A DNA stretch of 29,464 bases. Origin: a virus. Below the pieces are notes generated by a model. That model had not been told where the DNA came from and made no database searches. It worked only from the letters and a program-made list of their open reading frames with translations. The translations under genes and the position numbers were made by a program. The stretch spans positions 1-29,464 of the IMG/VR virus record IMGVR_UViG_3300032249_000651; one strand, 5' to 3'. Of this stretch, positions 22,165 to 29,464 are shown piece by piece (position 1 is the first letter of the stretch; each line of letters starts with the position of its first letter).

Positions 22165-23976
22165 ATGCAATACGCAAAGGTGAAGTCGGTCAGCAAGGAG
22201 ATTCTCAGCAGGGGGCCAACGCTCCAGAAGCTGATTCTCCAGACGATGAAGACCTGTTCTGATGTCGTGGGGTCCACTCTGGGTCCTGGCGGCATGTCGG
22301 TCGTCATTGAGCGCCAGGAAGAGCGCCTGCCTCCGATGATTACCAAGGACGGTGTAACGGTCTTCAAGAACTTGGGATTCGACAACGCCTCTCAGCAGGT
22401 CATCATGGAAGCTGCCAGAGACGCTTCCGTTCGCACTGCAGCTGAAGCTGGCGACGGAACCACCACTGCGACCATCCTCGCAGAAGCTCTGGTCCGGCAT
22501 ACCATGGAGTTCTGCGAGGCCAATCCCAAGGTCTCCCCTCAGCGGGTTGTTCGCACCCTAGAGAAGGGTTTCAAGTCTGTCGTCGAGCCTTGGATTCGCA
22601 AGAACGTCTACAAGGCCGACCTGGGGACTGAAGGTGGTCGCTATCGTCTCCGGTCTGTCGCCAAGGTCTCGGCAAACGGTGATACCCAGCTGGCCGATGC
22701 CGTGCTGGAGTGCTTCGACCTCTGTGGTGACGAGGGCAACGTGACTCTTATCGAGGCGTCGGGTCCGAGCGGGTACGAGGTGGAGCACCTTGAGGGGTAC
22801 CCTATCTCGGCCGGCTACGAGGAAAGCTGTGGGAAGTTCTACCAGGCCTTCATCAATGACCCGGGTCGTCAGATTTGCGCCCTGAACAAGCCCCAGTACG
22901 TGCTCTACCATGGACGTCTCGCGGACATCTACACCGCCCTGACCCTCTTCGAGAAGATCGGCGAAGCATCTGCCCAGGGCCTTTGTAGCCACAATGCCGT
23001 CTTCGTGGCAACTGGCTTCTCCGAGACGGTGCTGGCCCACCTGGCGACCAACTTCCAGGACCCACGCACCCCCAACATCTACCCCCTCGTGGCACCCATG
23101 AGCCCTATGTCGACTGGCCAGTACGACTTTCTGGCGGACTTGGCTGGCATCACGGGAGGTCACATCTTCGACCCCCTCAACGCTCCGCTGGAGAATGCTG
23201 AGCTGTCTCAGCTGGGGACCAGTGACACATTCGAGGCTGCACGGTTCCGTTCCACTGTCCTGGGTTTCCGTGACGAGCTGTTGATTCTGGAGCGTGTCGA
23301 CCAGCTGAAGCAGCTCCTGGCCAGTGGGTCCCTTTCGATGCAGGGCACCAGCATCGTCCAGGAGCGTCTGGGCAAAATCACCGGCGGAATCGCTAAGCTG
23401 AAAATCATCGGAGCTTCTGCTGGTGAGCTTCGTGAGAAGCGCGACCGTGCCGAAGACGCCATCTGCGCTGTCCGTGGCGCCCTGAAGCATGGCACCCTCC
23501 CCGCCGGTGGCTGGGCTCTCCTCAAGCTTCGCGAGCACATCGACTACTTGGAACAGGGTGACCACGGCCTTTCGGCTTCGGAGGTGGAAATTCTTCAGCG
23601 GGTTCTTGGGACCTCCTTGAAGGTGCCTGTTGATCGCCTTTTCACGAACGCCGGCTACACTGAGCAAGAGCGCGACGACGCCATCGTTGCAATCCTCGCT
23701 CCATCCGAGCCCTACTCCCCGGTCGGTCAGGACGATGTCCTCGTCTTCGACCTGCTTGAGGGCAAGCTCGTCGACTGCTTTGCTGGAGGCCTGCTCGACA
23801 GCACCCCAGCCGTCCTTGAGGCCATCAGGAATTCCATCAGCATCGCTTCCCTTCTGGGCACCTGTGGTGGTACAGTAGTCTTCAAGAGAGACCTGAGCCT
23901 TGAACGACAAGACGCCCGAGACAACAACGAATTCCTCCGAAACGCCAACGTCAACGAAGCCGACGAACGCCCCTGA
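22165..23976 (+). CDS. GroEL-like chaperonin (Hsp60)
   Basis: A 603-residue chaperonin subunit, somewhat longer than GroEL (about 548). ATP-site residues are preserved: GSTLGPGG (36-43, but KGR of bacterial GroEL replaced by GG), KDGVTV (D62, GroEL D52), AGDGTTTAT (D97, GroEL D87) and D431 in AEDAICAVRGAL (GroEL D398), followed by LPAGGWALLKL as in VAGGG. The C-terminus lacks the GGM repeat and ends in a charged tail. Phages such as EL and OBP encode their own chaperonins for folding virion proteins. Starts one base after the GIY-YIG stop, with AAGGGG upstream. The matching co-chaperonin is at 17034. Confidence 0.93.
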   Translation: MQYAKVKSVSKEILSRGPTLQKLILQTMKTCSDVVGSTLGPGGMSVVIERQEERLPPMITKDGVTVFKNLGFDNASQQVIMEAARDASVRTAAEAGDGTTTATILAEALVRHTMEFCEANPKVSPQRVVRTLEKGFKSVVEPWIRKNVYKADLGTEGGRYRLRSVAKVSANGDTQLADAVLECFDLCGDEGNVTLIEASGPSGYEVEHLEGYPISAGYEESCGKFYQAFINDPGRQICALNKPQYVLYHGRLADIYTALTLFEKIGEASAQGLCSHNAVFVATGFSETVLAHLATNFQDPRTPNIYPLVAPMSPMSTGQYDFLADLAGITGGHIFDPLNAPLENAELSQLGTSDTFEAARFRSTVLGFRDELLILERVDQLKQLLASGSLSMQGTSIVQERLGKITGGIAKLKIIGASAGELREKRDRAEDAICAVRGALKHGTLPAGGWALLKLREHIDYLEQGDHGLSASEVEILQRVLGTSLKVPVDRLFTNAGYTEQERDDAIVAILAPSEPYSPVGQDDVLVFDLLEGKLVDCFAGGLLDSTPAVLEAIRNSISIASLLGTCGGTVVFKRDLSLERQDARDNNEFLRNANVNEADERP

Positions 23977-24733
23977 AGTCGGCTACACCGCTTGCTGGAA
24001 GCTCGTCTCATCGGGACGTTGCAGGAAGCCAGCAGGCCACGATGGCGACCATGCAGGCGTACACTTCCACGGAGACAGGCACCACACGTGGAAGCTGGAT
24101 TGGCCAGGTAACTACTGCACCACCTGTGGATACGGCGACCCGTTGGAGTCTGACAACGCTCTCGTCGATTGTCTGAAGTGCAAAGGCACGGGGTTCATCG
24201 ATTGCGGTCACATAGGTGTTGAGGGATGCTGGGAGTGCCACGGTACGGGCTGCTCTCTGAATCCGAATCTGGAATATCAAGCTTGTCCCGGTAAGCCATT
24301 TGTAATCTTCCTTGACTTCGATGGAGTACTTCATCCTGTCGGTGAAAACGGTGAGGGCCTTTTCCAGCACGCCAAGAAGCTTCGAGAGGTACTCCTGAAG
24401 TACCCCTGCACCTACGTCGTCATCCACAGTAGCTGGCGGATGACGAGCATGTACACTGAAGAGGACCTATGGGGCTATCTGGACATGGAAGATGATCTCC
24501 GGTCTCGATATCTAGGCACCACCCCCATCTCGGAGCCATCCCGATGGGAGTCCATCAAGGCCTGGATGAAAGAGCGACCCTATACGGGAGAGTACGCCAT
24601 TCTTGACGACATGTTCAGTAGCTTCGACCATGAAGCTCGGTGGAAGCTTATCTGCCCAGCGTACGACGTCGGCATGCAGCCAGGCGACTGGGAAGAGCTG
24701 GAACGGAGGATTGATGCCCATCTACAATCTTGA
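23900..24733 (+). CDS. Zinc-finger / DnaJ-type CxxCxGxG / HAD-like phosphatase fusion
   Basis: A 277-residue protein starting at TTG 23900, overlapping the chaperonin gene by 77 bases; no later start keeps the conserved N-terminal Cys/His region. Residues 30-63 hold a Cys/His cluster (C32, C41, H47, H51, H55). Residues 73-118 resemble the DnaJ central zinc domain: CTTC, CLKCKGTG (91-98) and CWECHGTG (110-117), though with two rather than four CxxCxGxG repeats. Residues 133-277 are HAD-like: FLDFDGVLH (D139, D141), HSSWR (S177) and ILDDM (D236, D237), as in phosphatase/RNA-repair type HADs. Substrate unknown. Its position after GroEL suggests a folding link, but that is inference. Confidence 0.7.
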   Translation: MNDKTPETTTNSSETPTSTKPTNAPEVGYTACWKLVSSGRCRKPAGHDGDHAGVHFHGDRHHTWKLDWPGNYCTTCGYGDPLESDNALVDCLKCKGTGFIDCGHIGVEGCWECHGTGCSLNPNLEYQACPGKPFVIFLDFDGVLHPVGENGEGLFQHAKKLREVLLKYPCTYVVIHSSWRMTSMYTEEDLWGYLDMEDDLRSRYLGTTPISEPSRWESIKAWMKERPYTGEYAILDDMFSSFDHEARWKLICPAYDVGMQPGDWEELERRIDAHLQS

Positions 24734-24965
24734 GTGCGCCAGCTGCGGTCACAAGTTCAGGAAGTTCTTAGTCATGCCGCCGGAGAACCGTGTCTGCCCG
24801 GAATGCTCTGAGCCAGCTGTTGTTTGGCAAGGTCAAGGGCCGACCCAGCGCATCGTAGAGGTGCGCGACAACGGACTCATGCCAAAGAAGGTCGAGCAGC
24901 TCGCCAACATCAGCGAGATGGTCCAGGAACGCTCCACCAAGAAGTCTGACGGAGAGGTGGTCTGA
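24714..24965 (+). CDS. FmdB-like small zinc-ribbon protein
   Basis: An 83-residue protein starting MPIYNLECASCGHKFRKF, the typical FmdB-family N-terminus, with C8, C11, C28 and C31 forming one zinc ribbon. The rest is helical and charged. A GGAGG site lies upstream of ATG 24714, inside the end of the HAD gene (20-base overlap). The stop overlaps the SbcC start as A of ATG. Role unknown; such ribbons often act as nucleic-acid-linked regulators. Confidence 0.75.
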   Translation: MPIYNLECASCGHKFRKFLVMPPENRVCPECSEPAVVWQGQGPTQRIVEVRDNGLMPKKVEQLANISEMVQERSTKKSDGEVV

Positions 24966-26890
24966 TGGTCCGCTTGCAGTGGCTGAAGCTCCGTGCCTTC
25001 CGGAGCTTCGCTGAAGAGGCCAAGGTAGAGTTCCCTCCCAATGGGCTTCTTCTCATTCGTGGGAAGAATCTATCCAACCAAGACCCCAGCGGAACAGGTA
25101 AGTCGACTGTCATGTTGGCCGTGGCGTACGCCCTGGACATCTGCCCTTTTCCGGCGACCGAGCTTCAGAGTTGGCTGACGGAAGAGCCCATGCAGGTCCA
25201 GTTGGGTCTGGAGACCTCCGAGGGGCCCGTTGTCATTAGTCGTGGCAAGAAGAGCAGCCTGAAGGTCGGTGAAAAGACCGTGACCAGCGCTAAAGCCATC
25301 GCTGAAGAGCTTCGGCGTATCTTTGGTCTGGACTCGGAGACTCTCCGGGCAATCACGTATCGCGCCCAGAATACCCAGGGCTTGTTTTTGAGTCTTGGCG
25401 ACAGCGAGAAAAAGGAGTTTCTCACCCGGCTGCTGGGGCTGACGAACATTGAGACGGCCGTCGACCAGGCTGAGGATCGAATCAAGAGCCTCAAGCCGGC
25501 GCTTGAGAGCGCAGAGGCGGTTGTCGCCTCCAGCCTCCAGGAACTACAAACCCTTCAGGCGCAGGAGTTCCCTCAACTGGAAGATACCTCCGGTCTCAAG
25601 GCCGAGTTCCAGGAGCTGTGGAAGAAGAAGACCGAGTTGACCCAACGTGCCTCCGAGATTGAGAGCCAGGCGACCGGCAAAAAGATGGAGGTCAAGGACC
25701 ACCCAGAACTCATCAAGCTGAACGGCTACATCAACGCAGCCAAGGCTCAGTACGAGGTAGCCCTGGAAGCTCAGCAGGTTCGAGAGAGGGAGTTCCGCTC
25801 CAACCAGGAGGTCCTTCGAAAGAAGCTGACCGACATCGCTCAAAGAGACACGATGATTCTCAACTACCGAAAGGAGATTGAGGGGTATCGAAATCACATT
25901 GTCAAGCTCACGGCTGGACATTGCCCCACCTGCAATCAGGCCTGGAGCGACGCCCAGGCTAAAGCGAAGGCTGTAGAGGCGCAGGTCGAGAACCTAGAGG
26001 CAACTGTCAGCTCTTTGTCTCGACAGCAGAGTGACCGGCAACGTCTTGAGGCTGAGCTTCGGGTGAACTTCAGCTCTGACCCAAACGTCGAGAAGCTTCG
26101 CGGCCTGAAGACACAGCTGGAGATGCAGCTGCAGGAGAAGACTCAAGCACTCGTGTTCTCGTCCACCCAGGAGCTACAGGCGGCTCTCAGTGCTGTCAGG
26201 TCGGAACTTGAGTCAGTCCAAGTCCGGCTGGGGAGCGTCAATCAGCAAATCATGATGGTCGAGCAGATGAACGCGAAGCTCCTCCAGGCTCGGCGCTTTG
26301 CTGAGAGCAACATCTCCGCTGTGAAGACCAAGCTCGAAGCGGCACAGCTCAAGGTGAAGGAGCACAGCCTCGCCGTCAACGCTGAGCGTGACTTCGTGTC
26401 CATGATGGGTCGTGAAGGCTTCCTTGGTGTCATTTTTGATGACATCCTGAAGGAGATTGAGGCGGAGGCGAATGAGCGGTTGGCCCGACTCGCCAACGTC
26501 TCTCACGTGACCATCAACTTCAAGTCTGAGGTGACCACTGGTAAGGGTACCGTCAAGCGAAGCATCACCCCAGTGGTATCAGTCAACGGCCAGGAGGCCA
26601 AGCTCGATTCAGGCCTCAGCGGAGGCATGTACACCAGCGTGGAAGGTCAGGTCGACCTTGCTGTGATGGCGGTGGTTCAGCGTCGGACCGGCGCACTTCC
26701 TGGGTTCCTATTCTTGGACGAGAGCTTCAATGGCCAGGGCAACGTCACCAAGGAGGCGACCATGGAGGTCTTGCGTGAGTACGCCCAGGAGAAGCTCGTG
26801 GTGGTAATCGACCACAACTCCGAATTCAAGGAATTATTTTCTACTTTCATAGACGTAATCTATGAAAATGGGAGATCATCCATAAAATGA
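24965..26890 (+). CDS. SbcC/Rad50/gp46-like SMC-type ATPase
   Basis: A 641-residue protein. Walker A is PSGTGKST (41-48). Long coiled coils (about 165-310 and 330-490) flank a zinc hook CPTC (320-323). The signature LSGG is at 551-554 and Walker B FLFLDE at 581-586. It bridges DNA ends and controls the SbcD/gp47 nuclease; the partner is encoded at 15858 on the other strand. T4-type recombination-dependent replication uses this pair. The length is near T4 gp46 rather than the much longer bacterial SbcC. Starts at ATG 24965, one base overlap with the zinc-ribbon gene. Confidence 0.92.
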   Translation: MVRLQWLKLRAFRSFAEEAKVEFPPNGLLLIRGKNLSNQDPSGTGKSTVMLAVAYALDICPFPATELQSWLTEEPMQVQLGLETSEGPVVISRGKKSSLKVGEKTVTSAKAIAEELRRIFGLDSETLRAITYRAQNTQGLFLSLGDSEKKEFLTRLLGLTNIETAVDQAEDRIKSLKPALESAEAVVASSLQELQTLQAQEFPQLEDTSGLKAEFQELWKKKTELTQRASEIESQATGKKMEVKDHPELIKLNGYINAAKAQYEVALEAQQVREREFRSNQEVLRKKLTDIAQRDTMILNYRKEIEGYRNHIVKLTAGHCPTCNQAWSDAQAKAKAVEAQVENLEATVSSLSRQQSDRQRLEAELRVNFSSDPNVEKLRGLKTQLEMQLQEKTQALVFSSTQELQAALSAVRSELESVQVRLGSVNQQIMMVEQMNAKLLQARRFAESNISAVKTKLEAAQLKVKEHSLAVNAERDFVSMMGREGFLGVIFDDILKEIEAEANERLARLANVSHVTINFKSEVTTGKGTVKRSITPVVSVNGQEAKLDSGLSGGMYTSVEGQVDLAVMAVVQRRTGALPGFLFLDESFNGQGNVTKEATMEVLREYAQEKLVVVIDHNSEFKELFSTFIDVIYENGRSSIK

Positions 26891-27351
26891 AAACTTGCAA
26901 CTGTTGTAAGAAGGAAAAGGCGGCCAACGAGTTCCACAAGAACAAAAGAGAGTCTGACGGCCTATCGAACAGGTGTACCGCATGCCAGAAAGCTGCGGCT
27001 GCAGACTACTACCGAAGAAACAAAGACCTTGTTGCGGCGAAGTCGAAGTCGTACTACAAGGCCAATTCAGAAAAGATCAAAGAGCGAACCAGCTTCTACT
27101 GGACTGAACGAAACACCGGTGTTGGAAGGGAAGAGTACATGGCAAAAGCAGAGGCACAGGGGTTCAAGTGCGCCATCTGCTTTACCGTAGACCCCAAGCG
27201 CAGACTGGCAGCAGATCATGACCACAAGACGGGCAAAGCCCGAGGTCTTCTTTGTAGGGACTGTAACCAGGTCCTAGGGAAGTTCAACGACGATCCAGAC
27301 AGGTTCGTTCGTGCAGCCAACTACATCAAGCAGTACTCGGAGATTGCATGA
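26887..27351 (+). CDS. Endonuclease VII-like HNH nuclease with N-terminal zinc module
   Basis: A 154-residue protein. Residues 4-33 form a zinc module (C4, C7, C30, C33, with FH at 16-17). Residues 93-127 are the recombination endonuclease VII signature: CAIC (95-98), DHDHKTG (110-116) and RGLLCRDCN (119-127). T4 gp49 of this family resolves branched DNA before packaging. It overlaps the SbcC gene by four bases, fitting a recombination operon. The N-terminal module is shared with the small gene at 2636, as seen in free-standing homing nucleases, so a mobile origin is possible. Confidence 0.85.
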   Translation: MKTCNCCKKEKAANEFHKNKRESDGLSNRCTACQKAAAADYYRRNKDLVAAKSKSYYKANSEKIKERTSFYWTERNTGVGREEYMAKAEAQGFKCAICFTVDPKRRLAADHDHKTGKARGLLCRDCNQVLGKFNDDPDRFVRAANYIKQYSEIA

Positions 27352-27533
27352 ACGTCAAGCACCCCAAGAAGATCTGGAAGATTCGTCATGGTGACAACGG
27401 GTTCTACCTGGTAGACCTCTCAGGCGAGACGGTAGAGGCAAGCCCCTCTCTCCGGCCGCTTGTTGCCATCGCCTGGAATCGTGGAGCAGACGAGGTGGTT
27501 CACGACTACGATTGCTCAAAATACGGCATTTGA
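27348..27533 (+). CDS. Small hypothetical protein
   Basis: A 61-residue protein overlapping the upstream gene by four bases (ATGA). The sequence (KIWKIRHGDNGFYLVDLSGETVEASP...) suggests a small beta-rich domain. It ends inside the -35 region of the next promoter. No family recognised. Confidence 0.5.
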   Translation: MNVKHPKKIWKIRHGDNGFYLVDLSGETVEASPSLRPLVAIAWNRGADEVVHDYDCSKYGI

Positions 27534-27557
27534 CGCAAATCTCACATCTGGTAGAAT
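27530..27557 (+). promoter_or_regulatory. Sigma-70-like promoter
   Basis: TTGACG (27530-27535) and TAGAAT (27552-27557) are 16 bases apart. The sequence in front of the -35 box, CGGCATTTGACG, matches the core of the intergenic repeats at 21311-21543. Unlike the others in the window, this promoter is followed by a normal leader with an AAGGAG site. Confidence 0.65.
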
Positions 27558-27583
27558 CGAGCATCCAACAAAGGAGAAGCACA

Positions 27584-27862
27584 ATGGGACGCGGAGCAAA
27601 GAAGAAGGGCAAGTTCGATGACCTCGACTTGGAGTTCAAGAGCAACATCGAGAACATGACCGAGGAGGAAATCAAGCGGCGGATCTCCGAGGTGGCAATC
27701 GCTGAGCACGAGAACCGAGAGGCCAAGAGCAAGGACCAGGACCTGGCCGACAAGGTGGCGGCGGTGAAGTTCGCCTCTGAGCAGTACCGAGAGGCAACCA
27801 AGATGAACAAGCTGCGTATCGCCTACGCTCACTTCATCCTCGAAGCTCGCGGAAAGGTCTGA
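27584..27862 (+). CDS. Small hypothetical helical protein
   Basis: A 92-residue protein starting at ATG 27584 after AAAGGAGAA. Starts MGRGAKKKGKFDDLDLEF, then mostly Glu/Lys/Ala helices suited to a coiled coil. Its stop overlaps the next start by one base. First gene of a unit with a promoter at 27530. No family recognised. Confidence 0.6.
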   Translation: MGRGAKKKGKFDDLDLEFKSNIENMTEEEIKRRISEVAIAEHENREAKSKDQDLADKVAAVKFASEQYREATKMNKLRIAYAHFILEARGKV

Positions 27863-28242
27863 TGTCTGCTGATGAAGAGGTGATGCCTCTCATCACGCCT
27901 ACCAAGGCAACACTGGACCGGTACGGCCTAAGCTACGAAGAGTGGCGTCGTATGGCCGACGAACAGAAAGAGGCGTGCTTCGTGTGCGAGCAAAGGCCCA
28001 AGAAGGGCCGGCTCTGTATCGACCATGAGCATGTCAAGAACTGGAAGAAAATGCCACCTGAGTATCGCAAGCTCTTCGTACGGGGCTTGCTTTGCTTTCG
28101 TTGCAACACAACCTTTGTAGGCCGTGGAGTCACCATCGAGAGGTCCGAACAGGTTGTTCGCTACCTCAAGCTCTACGCCGCTCGTCGGATTGACCCGACG
28201 ACCGTACAACCGCTCAAGAAGAGCAAGGGAAAGAAGAAATGA
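27862..28242 (+). CDS. Second endonuclease VII-like HNH protein
   Basis: A 126-residue protein. The YGLSYEEWRRM start is typical of endonuclease VII relatives. The core is CFVC (39-42), LCIDHEHVK (51-59) and RGLLCFRCN (74-82), so all metal and catalytic positions are present. The tail is basic (KKSKGKKK). It probably cuts branched DNA or acts as a homing nuclease; a second copy beside the one at 26887 suggests different roles. It overlaps the ribonucleotide reductase start by four bases. Confidence 0.8.
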   Translation: MSADEEVMPLITPTKATLDRYGLSYEEWRRMADEQKEACFVCEQRPKKGRLCIDHEHVKNWKKMPPEYRKLFVRGLLCFRCNTTFVGRGVTIERSEQVVRYLKLYAARRIDPTTVQPLKKSKGKKK

Positions 28243-29464
28243 AGGAGTGGTCAAACTTGGCACGTGTTGTCTTCAAGAGGACCTACGCCCGGAAGGATTC
28301 GGGTTCCCTGGAAACCTTCCCCCAGACCGTTGAACGGGTCATTGAAGGGAATGTCCGTGGTCATAACGTCGATGAGAAGGAGATTCAGAGGCTCCGGCAC
28401 TACCTGAGTGAGCGTAAGGCCGGCCCGGCTGGTCGGGGCTGGTGGTTCAGTGGGGCACCGGCACACGCCATTCTTGGCGGTGTGGCGCTCAATAACTGCT
28501 GGTTCGTCACCGGCGATGACTGGATGAACTTCATCGTCGCCCAGGACCTTCTCATGCTCGGTGGTGGAGTGGGGATGTCCGTTGAACACCGCTACGTCTC
28601 GAAGCTGCCCAAGATTCGCAAGGGCGTCCACATCAAGCACAAGGCAACGAAGGACGCCGCCTTCATCGTTCCTGACAGCCGAGAGGGCTGGTGTGAGCTG
28701 ATTCGACGCGTCCTGGAGTCGTACTTCGTCACCGGGAAGAGCTTCGAGTACTCGACCGTCTGTGTTCGTGGTGCCGGTGCCCCTATCAGCGGATTCGGCG
28801 GTACCGCCAGTGGACCCTTTCCGCTGATTGCGCTGGTCGACAAGCTTTGCGCTTTGATGGCTGCTCGTGAAGGCCGACAGCTGCGACCCATCGATGCAAT
28901 GGACGTACTGTGTAGCATTGGTGAGATGGTCGTGGCTGGCAATGTCCGGCGGTCTGCCATCATCATCCTCGGCGACGCCTTCGACAAGGAGTACCTGAAG
29001 GCTAAGCGCTGGGACCTGGGTCCAGTGCCCACTCAGCGTGCTATGGCCAACCTGTCTGTGGTCTGTGACGACACCGAGGACCTGCACCCGTTGTTCTGGA
29101 AGACCTATGAGCAGGGTGAGCCTTTTGGAATCGTGAACCGCACGAACATCCAGAAGTACGGCCGGATGGGCGAGCTGAAGCGAGACACCGCCATTGGCGT
29201 CAATCCCTGCGCAGAAGCCACCCTGGAGGACGGTGAGCCCTGTAACCTGCAGGAAATCGCTCTCCCCAACCTCGACAACGAGGTTGAGTTTTACGAGGCC
29301 TGTGAACTCATGACCCGATGGGGTCAGCGGGTGACGATGGAGAAGTATCACATCGAGAAGTGCGATGAAGTCATCAAGCGTAACCGTCGCGTCGGAACTG
29401 GCATCACCGGCTGCCTCCAGAGCCCGCTGTTCAATCCTGAGACACTGGACCGAGCCTACGACCG
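28239..29464 (+). CDS. nrdJ: Adenosylcobalamin-dependent (class II) ribonucleotide reductase, partial
   Basis: The first 408 codons are present; the gene continues past the window. It resembles monomeric class II enzymes (Lactobacillus RTPR type). C87 in NNCWFV matches redox Cys119; GGGVGMS, SFEYST and PFPLIALVDKL follow in place; NPCAEATLEDGEPCNLQEI holds the radical Cys (C324) and second redox Cys (C335), 11 apart as in RTPR 408/419. It makes deoxyribonucleotides using cobalamin, without an oxygen- or radical-SAM-generated radical. The interval between C87 and C324 is about 50 residues shorter than in RTPR, so an internal insert may be missing. Starts with ATGA overlap with the nuclease gene. 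Confidence 0.9.
   Translation, partial: MKEWSNLARVVFKRTYARKDSGSLETFPQTVERVIEGNVRGHNVDEKEIQRLRHYLSERKAGPAGRGWWFSGAPAHAILGGVALNNCWFVTGDDWMNFIVAQDLLMLGGGVGMSVEHRYVSKLPKIRKGVHIKHKATKDAAFIVPDSREGWCELIRRVLESYFVTGKSFEYSTVCVRGAGAPISGFGGTASGPFPLIALVDKLCALMAAREGRQLRPIDAMDVLCSIGEMVVAGNVRRSAIIILGDAFDKEYLKAKRWDLGPVPTQRAMANLSVVCDDTEDLHPLFWKTYEQGEPFGIVNRTNIQKYGRMGELKRDTAIGVNPCAEATLEDGEPCNLQEIALPNLDNEVEFYEACELMTRWGQRVTMEKYHIEKCDEVIKRNRRVGTGITGCLQSPLFNPETLDRAYD

Noticed and set aside
22558-23910. A 450-codon open frame antisense to groEL
   Set aside because: The sense strand encodes a complete chaperonin; the antisense product is Asp/Val/Leu-rich with no motif, as expected for a shadow.
28251-29351. A 366-codon frame antisense to the ribonucleotide reductase gene
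   Set aside because: The plus-strand frame has conserved cysteines and order of motifs; the antisense product resembles nothing.
1-29464. tRNA genes
   Set aside because: Large phages often carry them, but I saw no cloverleaf with a GGTTCGAnTCC-type arm in the few gaps; nearly all of the window is coding.

Overview
This window is part of the genome of a large tailed double-stranded DNA phage (Caudoviricetes). The minus strand carries a complete head and packaging module: terminase large subunit, a terminase small subunit candidate, portal, MuF-like minor head protein, prohead protease, scaffold, decoration protein and major capsid protein. The rest is what a large, fairly self-sufficient phage carries: its own chaperonin and co-chaperonin, a sigma-like factor, an SF2 helicase, an SbcC/SbcD-type nuclease pair, endonuclease VII-like resolvases and a cobalamin-dependent ribonucleotide reductase. 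The host cannot be named from this sequence. Several start codons lie only 5-8 bases after a TAnnnT box, as in leaderless genes of Actinobacteria and Deinococcota, but this is only a hint.

Layout. Two gene blocks diverge from a 427-base repeat-rich intergenic region (21140-21566). Leftward, on the minus strand, come a P-loop NTPase, the SF2 helicase and two small genes (21139 to 18582), ending at a hairpin. A second tightly overlapping operon starts at 18493: sigma-like factor, GroES/gp31-like co-chaperonin, a small gene, SbcD-like phosphoesterase, an unknown gene, TerS candidate, a membrane-anchored cysteine peptidase and TerL. After a 39-base gap come a structural protein, portal and MuF protein. 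Next is the prohead protease, here a 1152-residue multidomain protein, then a GGDEF protein, decoration protein, scaffold and major capsid protein (cut by the window edge). Two small plus-strand units interrupt this cluster: three short genes at 7735-8332 with their own promoters and terminator, and a zinc-ribbon gene at 2636-3007.

Rightward, on the plus strand, come a GIY-YIG nuclease with a winged-helix tail, GroEL, a DnaJ-type zinc finger/HAD fusion, an FmdB-like zinc ribbon, SbcC, an endonuclease VII, two small genes, a second endonuclease VII-like protein and the start of a class II ribonucleotide reductase.

The most unusual part is 2969-7657. The protein that begins as the capsid maturation protease continues into a region with an endonuclease III-type helix-hairpin-helix motif and correctly spaced catalytic Lys and Asp, then into a HipA/PI3-kinase-like domain with a complete catalytic loop. 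The next gene encodes a GGDEF domain with its signature intact. I infer that enzymes acting on DNA, on proteins or lipids, and on nucleotide signals are made with the head and may be packaged as virion cargo. The second notable part is the divergent region at 21140-21566, with six copies of a GGCATTTGACA-type element next to an AT-rich stretch, a candidate origin or control region.
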